Shown piece after piece: positions 4,574 to 6,445 of a DNA stretch of 6,445 nt (the stretch's first letter is position 1; every line of letters starts with the position of its first letter). The DNA is taken from contig JBBRFH010000204.1 of assembly GCA_038224615.1 (NCBI GenBank), forward strand, positions 1-6,445, read 5' to 3'. The notes beneath the pieces were generated by a model. The model was not told the origin of the DNA. It did not search any database and saw only the letters and a program-made list of their open reading frames with translations. Origin of the DNA: JBBRFH01 sp038224615 (GTDB lineage Bacteria; Planctomycetota; Phycisphaerae; Tepidisphaerales; Tepidisphaeraceae). The position numbers and the translations under genes are program-made.

Positions 4574-4768
4574 TACTGGTTACTTGTTACTTGTTACTCG
4601 TTATTTGTTACTGGTTACTGGCGGGTGGCGGGTGGCTGCTTGCTGCTTGTCGCTGGATGCTGGCGGTTCAGTGGCAGCTTCGTCGCTTCACTGTTGCGAC
4701 AAGTAACAAGTAACAAGTAACCAATAACAAGTAACAAGTAACAAGTAACCACCCACCGCCCACCCTCC
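4574..4768. repeat. Heptamer tandem array in two inverted halves (TACTTGT / ACAAGTA)
   Basis: The left half, 4574-4622, is seven consecutive 7-bp units (TACTGGT, TACTTGT, TACTTGT, TACTCGT, TATTTGT, TACTGGT, TACTGGC). The 7-bp phase continues through GGGTGGC, GGGTGGC, TGCTTGC, TGCTTGT, CGCTGGA, TGCTGGC to 4664. After 34 bp without clear units, the right half (4699-4747) is seven units of the reverse complement: ACAAGTA three times, ACCAATA, ACAAGTA three times. It continues as ACCACCC, ACCGCCC, ACCCTCC to 4768, which are the reverse complements of GGGTGGY-type units. Transcripts from either strand could form a stem of about 49 bp with a loop of about 76 nt. It fills most of the 309-bp gap between the nitroreductase start and the DNRLRE gene end; the remainder (4527-4573 and 4769-4808) holds G-rich/C-rich sequence and no recognised gene. 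Seven is not a multiple of three, so it is not a coding repeat. Confidence 0.92.
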
Positions 4769-4808
4769 CCAATCCCCCGCCATCTCTCCGCTGGACTTCT
4801 CCGCTCGG

Positions 4809-6445
4809 TCATGCGAAGACCAGCGCCGGGCCGGTGCCGCTTTCGCGGCTGGCGATGTTGATGAACGCGGTCGAGTTGGATGTGCCTTGCAGGTTCAGCG
4901 TGATCGACGTCTTGCCTGAGGCGATTGCGGATTTCACGTAGGCGGTCAGGTCGATCTCGACCTGGGTCGCCGTCGTGCTGTTGATGATCGTGGTCGCCAG
5001 CGCACCGCTGCCGGCGGCGGGCTTGTTGGTCCACGTCAGGCCCGTCTCATTCCACGATGAATCGCTCACCCCGAAAATCACCATCTGCACGCTGTCGGCG
5101 GTGTTGAGATTCGCCGTCATGCGCAGCTTGGCGCTGCCGATGTCGACCAGGCTGCTGATGTCGAACTTCAGGTACGCCTGACGGTTGTAGCCCGCGCCCG
5201 ACTTCTTGACGGCCAGGCTCGTCCCGGTGCCGAAGTTGATCGCGGCGCTGGCGCCGTCGTAGACGTAGGCATCGGCGCCGGTGCCGATGGGGTCGGGAAT
5301 GCTCGGCGTGGTGGGCGTCGGGTCAACCGGGGGCGGCGTGGTGTTGCCGAGGTTTGTCGTGCCGATCACCGCAAGCTGCGCCGGATTGGCGCTCTCGCGA
5401 CTGGCGATGCGGACGAACGGCGAAGTCGTCTTCGTGCCCTGCAGCTCGAACGACACGTCGCTGCGCCCGGCGGCGATCGCGCCTTGCACGTAGCCGGTGA
5501 CGTCAAACTCGATCCACTGCTCGGTAGTGCTGGTGATGGTCATCTGTCCGAGCTTGCTGCTAACCGGCGGCTGGTTGGCCCAGGTGACCAGGCTCTCATT
5601 CCACGTCGCTGTCGAGCTGATGCCGTAGAGCGCCAGGGGCACCGAGCCGATGTCGTTGAGCCGCACATACAGGCGCAGCGTGACGCTGCTGGCGGTGGCG
5701 AGACTGCTGACGTCGAAATTGAGCAGCGCCCGGCGGGCATAACCGCTGCCGTCGGCTTTCACTTCCAGCCACGGGTCGGACGGATTGTTCTTCTGATCGT
5801 ACGCCGGGCCGTTGCGGATAAACGCATCGCCGGTCGGGTTGAGCGTGATGCCGCCGCTCACCGGGTTGGCTTGTGTGGTGACGGTCGACTCGTTGCTCGC
5901 CGCAGAGTTTGCCGTCGAACCGAGCGCGATCACGCGATAGGTGTAGGTGGTGCTCGCGGCCGCGGTGGTGTGCTGGTAGCTCGTCACGCCGGCACCGAGA
6001 TTCACCAGCGTGCCCCACGCGCCGCTGCCAATTTTGTACTCGACGCGGTAGCCGGTTTCGTTGGTCGCGTTGTCGACCCAGTTGAGCGTCACCTTGGTCG
6101 GCGAGTTGGCGGCGGAGGTGAGGCCGGTCGGCGCCGCGGGCGTGCTGGGCGTCGTTGGCGACAGCACGGTGTCGCCAAAACCGCGATAACCTGCGGTGAC
6201 GGTGCTGGTCGTGCTGTGCCCGCTGGTGGCCATGCCGACGTAGATCGTCGAGCCCATCGACACGTTGATGGTGCTGAATGCCGACCAGTTCACGCCGTCG
6301 GTCGACGTGTAGGTCGTGAAGGTGTTGCCGACGCGCTGCAGTCGGACGTAGGCGTTGGGGACGGTCGATGCGCCCGAGCCGGCGCCGACGGTGCTGCCGT
6401 TGGTGCTGGTGCGGTAGGTCATGCGGAAGCCGTCGGGCTTGACCT
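4809..6445 (-). CDS. Secreted-type protein with FN3 and two DNRLRE/CBM96 domains, C-terminal part (5' truncated by window edge)
   Basis: The frame is open to the window edge, so the N-terminus and any signal peptide are missing. Numbering below starts at the Met encoded at 6422, which is probably internal: seven sense codons (VKPDGFR) precede it in the window. Residues 1-83 end a jelly-roll/concanavalin-like module (YVRLQRVGNTFTTYTSTDGV, then STIYVGMATSGH). Residues about 96-184 are a fibronectin type III domain (APTGLTSAANSPTKVTLNWV to TYRVIALGSTANSAASNEST). Residues 191-354 and about 380-537 are two DNRLRE/CBM96-type beta-sandwich domains, each with the W-N-E-x-x-[LV]-T-W-x-N-[QK]-P motif (274-285, 457-468) and ending IASRES. 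A Pro/Thr-rich linker (359-379) joins them. DNRLRE domains occur in extracellular, often carbohydrate-binding, proteins, so surface adhesion or polysaccharide binding is likely. The protein stops immediately after the last domain, with no visible sorting signal or membrane anchor. The stop codon occupies 4809-4811. Confidence 0.88.
   Translation of the reverse strand, partial: VKPDGFRMTYRTSTNGSTVGAGSGASTVPNAYVRLQRVGNTFTTYTSTDGVNWSAFSTINVSMGSTIYVGMATSGHSTTSTVTAGYRGFGDTVLSPTTPSTPAAPTGLTSAANSPTKVTLNWVDNATNETGYRVEYKIGSGAWGTLVNLGAGVTSYQHTTAAASTTYTYRVIALGSTANSAASNESTVTTQANPVSGGITLNPTGDAFIRNGPAYDQKNNPSDPWLEVKADGSGYARRALLNFDVSSLATASSVTLRLYVRLNDIGSVPLALYGISSTATWNESLVTWANQPPVSSKLGQMTITSTTEQWIEFDVTGYVQGAIAAGRSDVSFELQGTKTTSPFVRIASRESANPAQLAVIGTTNLGNTTPPPVDPTPTTPSIPDPIGTGADAYVYDGASAAINFGTGTSLAVKKSGAGYNRQAYLKFDISSLVDIGSAKLRMTANLNTADSVQMVIFGVSDSSWNETGLTWTNKPAAGSGALATTIINSTTATQVEIDLTAYVKSAIASGKTSITLNLQGTSNSTAFINIASRESGTGPALVFA

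Noticed and set aside
4574..4747. Heptamer blocks as a CRISPR array
   Set aside because: The units are 7 bp and contiguous, with no spacers, so they are a minisatellite; no cas genes are nearby.
4590..5034. Reading frames giving repeated LLLVT/YLLLVT peptides on both strands
   Set aside because: They are translations of the heptamer array in successive frames, not a hydrophobic protein; no start signals or domains support them.

Overview
The window is about 6.4 kb of GC-rich bacterial chromosome. I read it as most likely Planctomycetota (Phycisphaerae-like). The reasons are the high GC, a large secreted-type protein that joins a fibronectin type III domain to two DNRLRE/CBM96 domains, a small bactofilin-like protein, a Vps4-like AAA ATPase, and intergenic DNA full of short repeats. 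This is inference from content; no rRNA or other phylogenetic marker is present apart from half of gatA. Layout: the window opens inside gatA (+, C-terminal half, ends 738). A convergent intergenic region (739-1080) consists almost entirely of repeats: two degenerate hexamer arrays on either side of a 148-bp element with near-perfect 34-bp inverted ends. Next is a minus-strand AAA ATPase (1081-2214) with an MIT-like helical N-terminus. Divergent from it, across a 192-bp region, is a plus-strand gene for a four-helix membrane protein of unknown function (2407-3099). It is followed in the same direction by a bactofilin-like beta-helical protein (3191-3556), with a perfect 20-bp-arm hairpin between the two. 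After a second long hairpin (perfect 23-bp arms) and a solo copy of the end motif of the 148-bp element lies a convergent minus-strand NfsB-type nitroreductase (3843-4499). A 309-bp region upstream of it holds a 7-bp-period array in two inverted halves (4574-4768). The window ends in the C-terminal part of a minus-strand DNRLRE/fibronectin protein (4809 to beyond 6445). How the genes relate: gatA (glutamyl/aspartyl-tRNA amidotransferase) and the nitroreductase look like stand-alone housekeeping or metabolic genes, and the FN3/DNRLRE protein looks like an extracellular binding or adhesion protein. The one possible functional cluster is the Vps4-like AAA ATPase, the four-TM protein and the bactofilin-like protein, which could all act at the membrane. 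That link rests only on adjacency. No tRNA, rRNA, CRISPR array, transposase or phage gene was seen. The least ordinary features are the non-coding repeats, which occupy every intergenic gap except the divergent one, and the MIT-like/AAA architecture.
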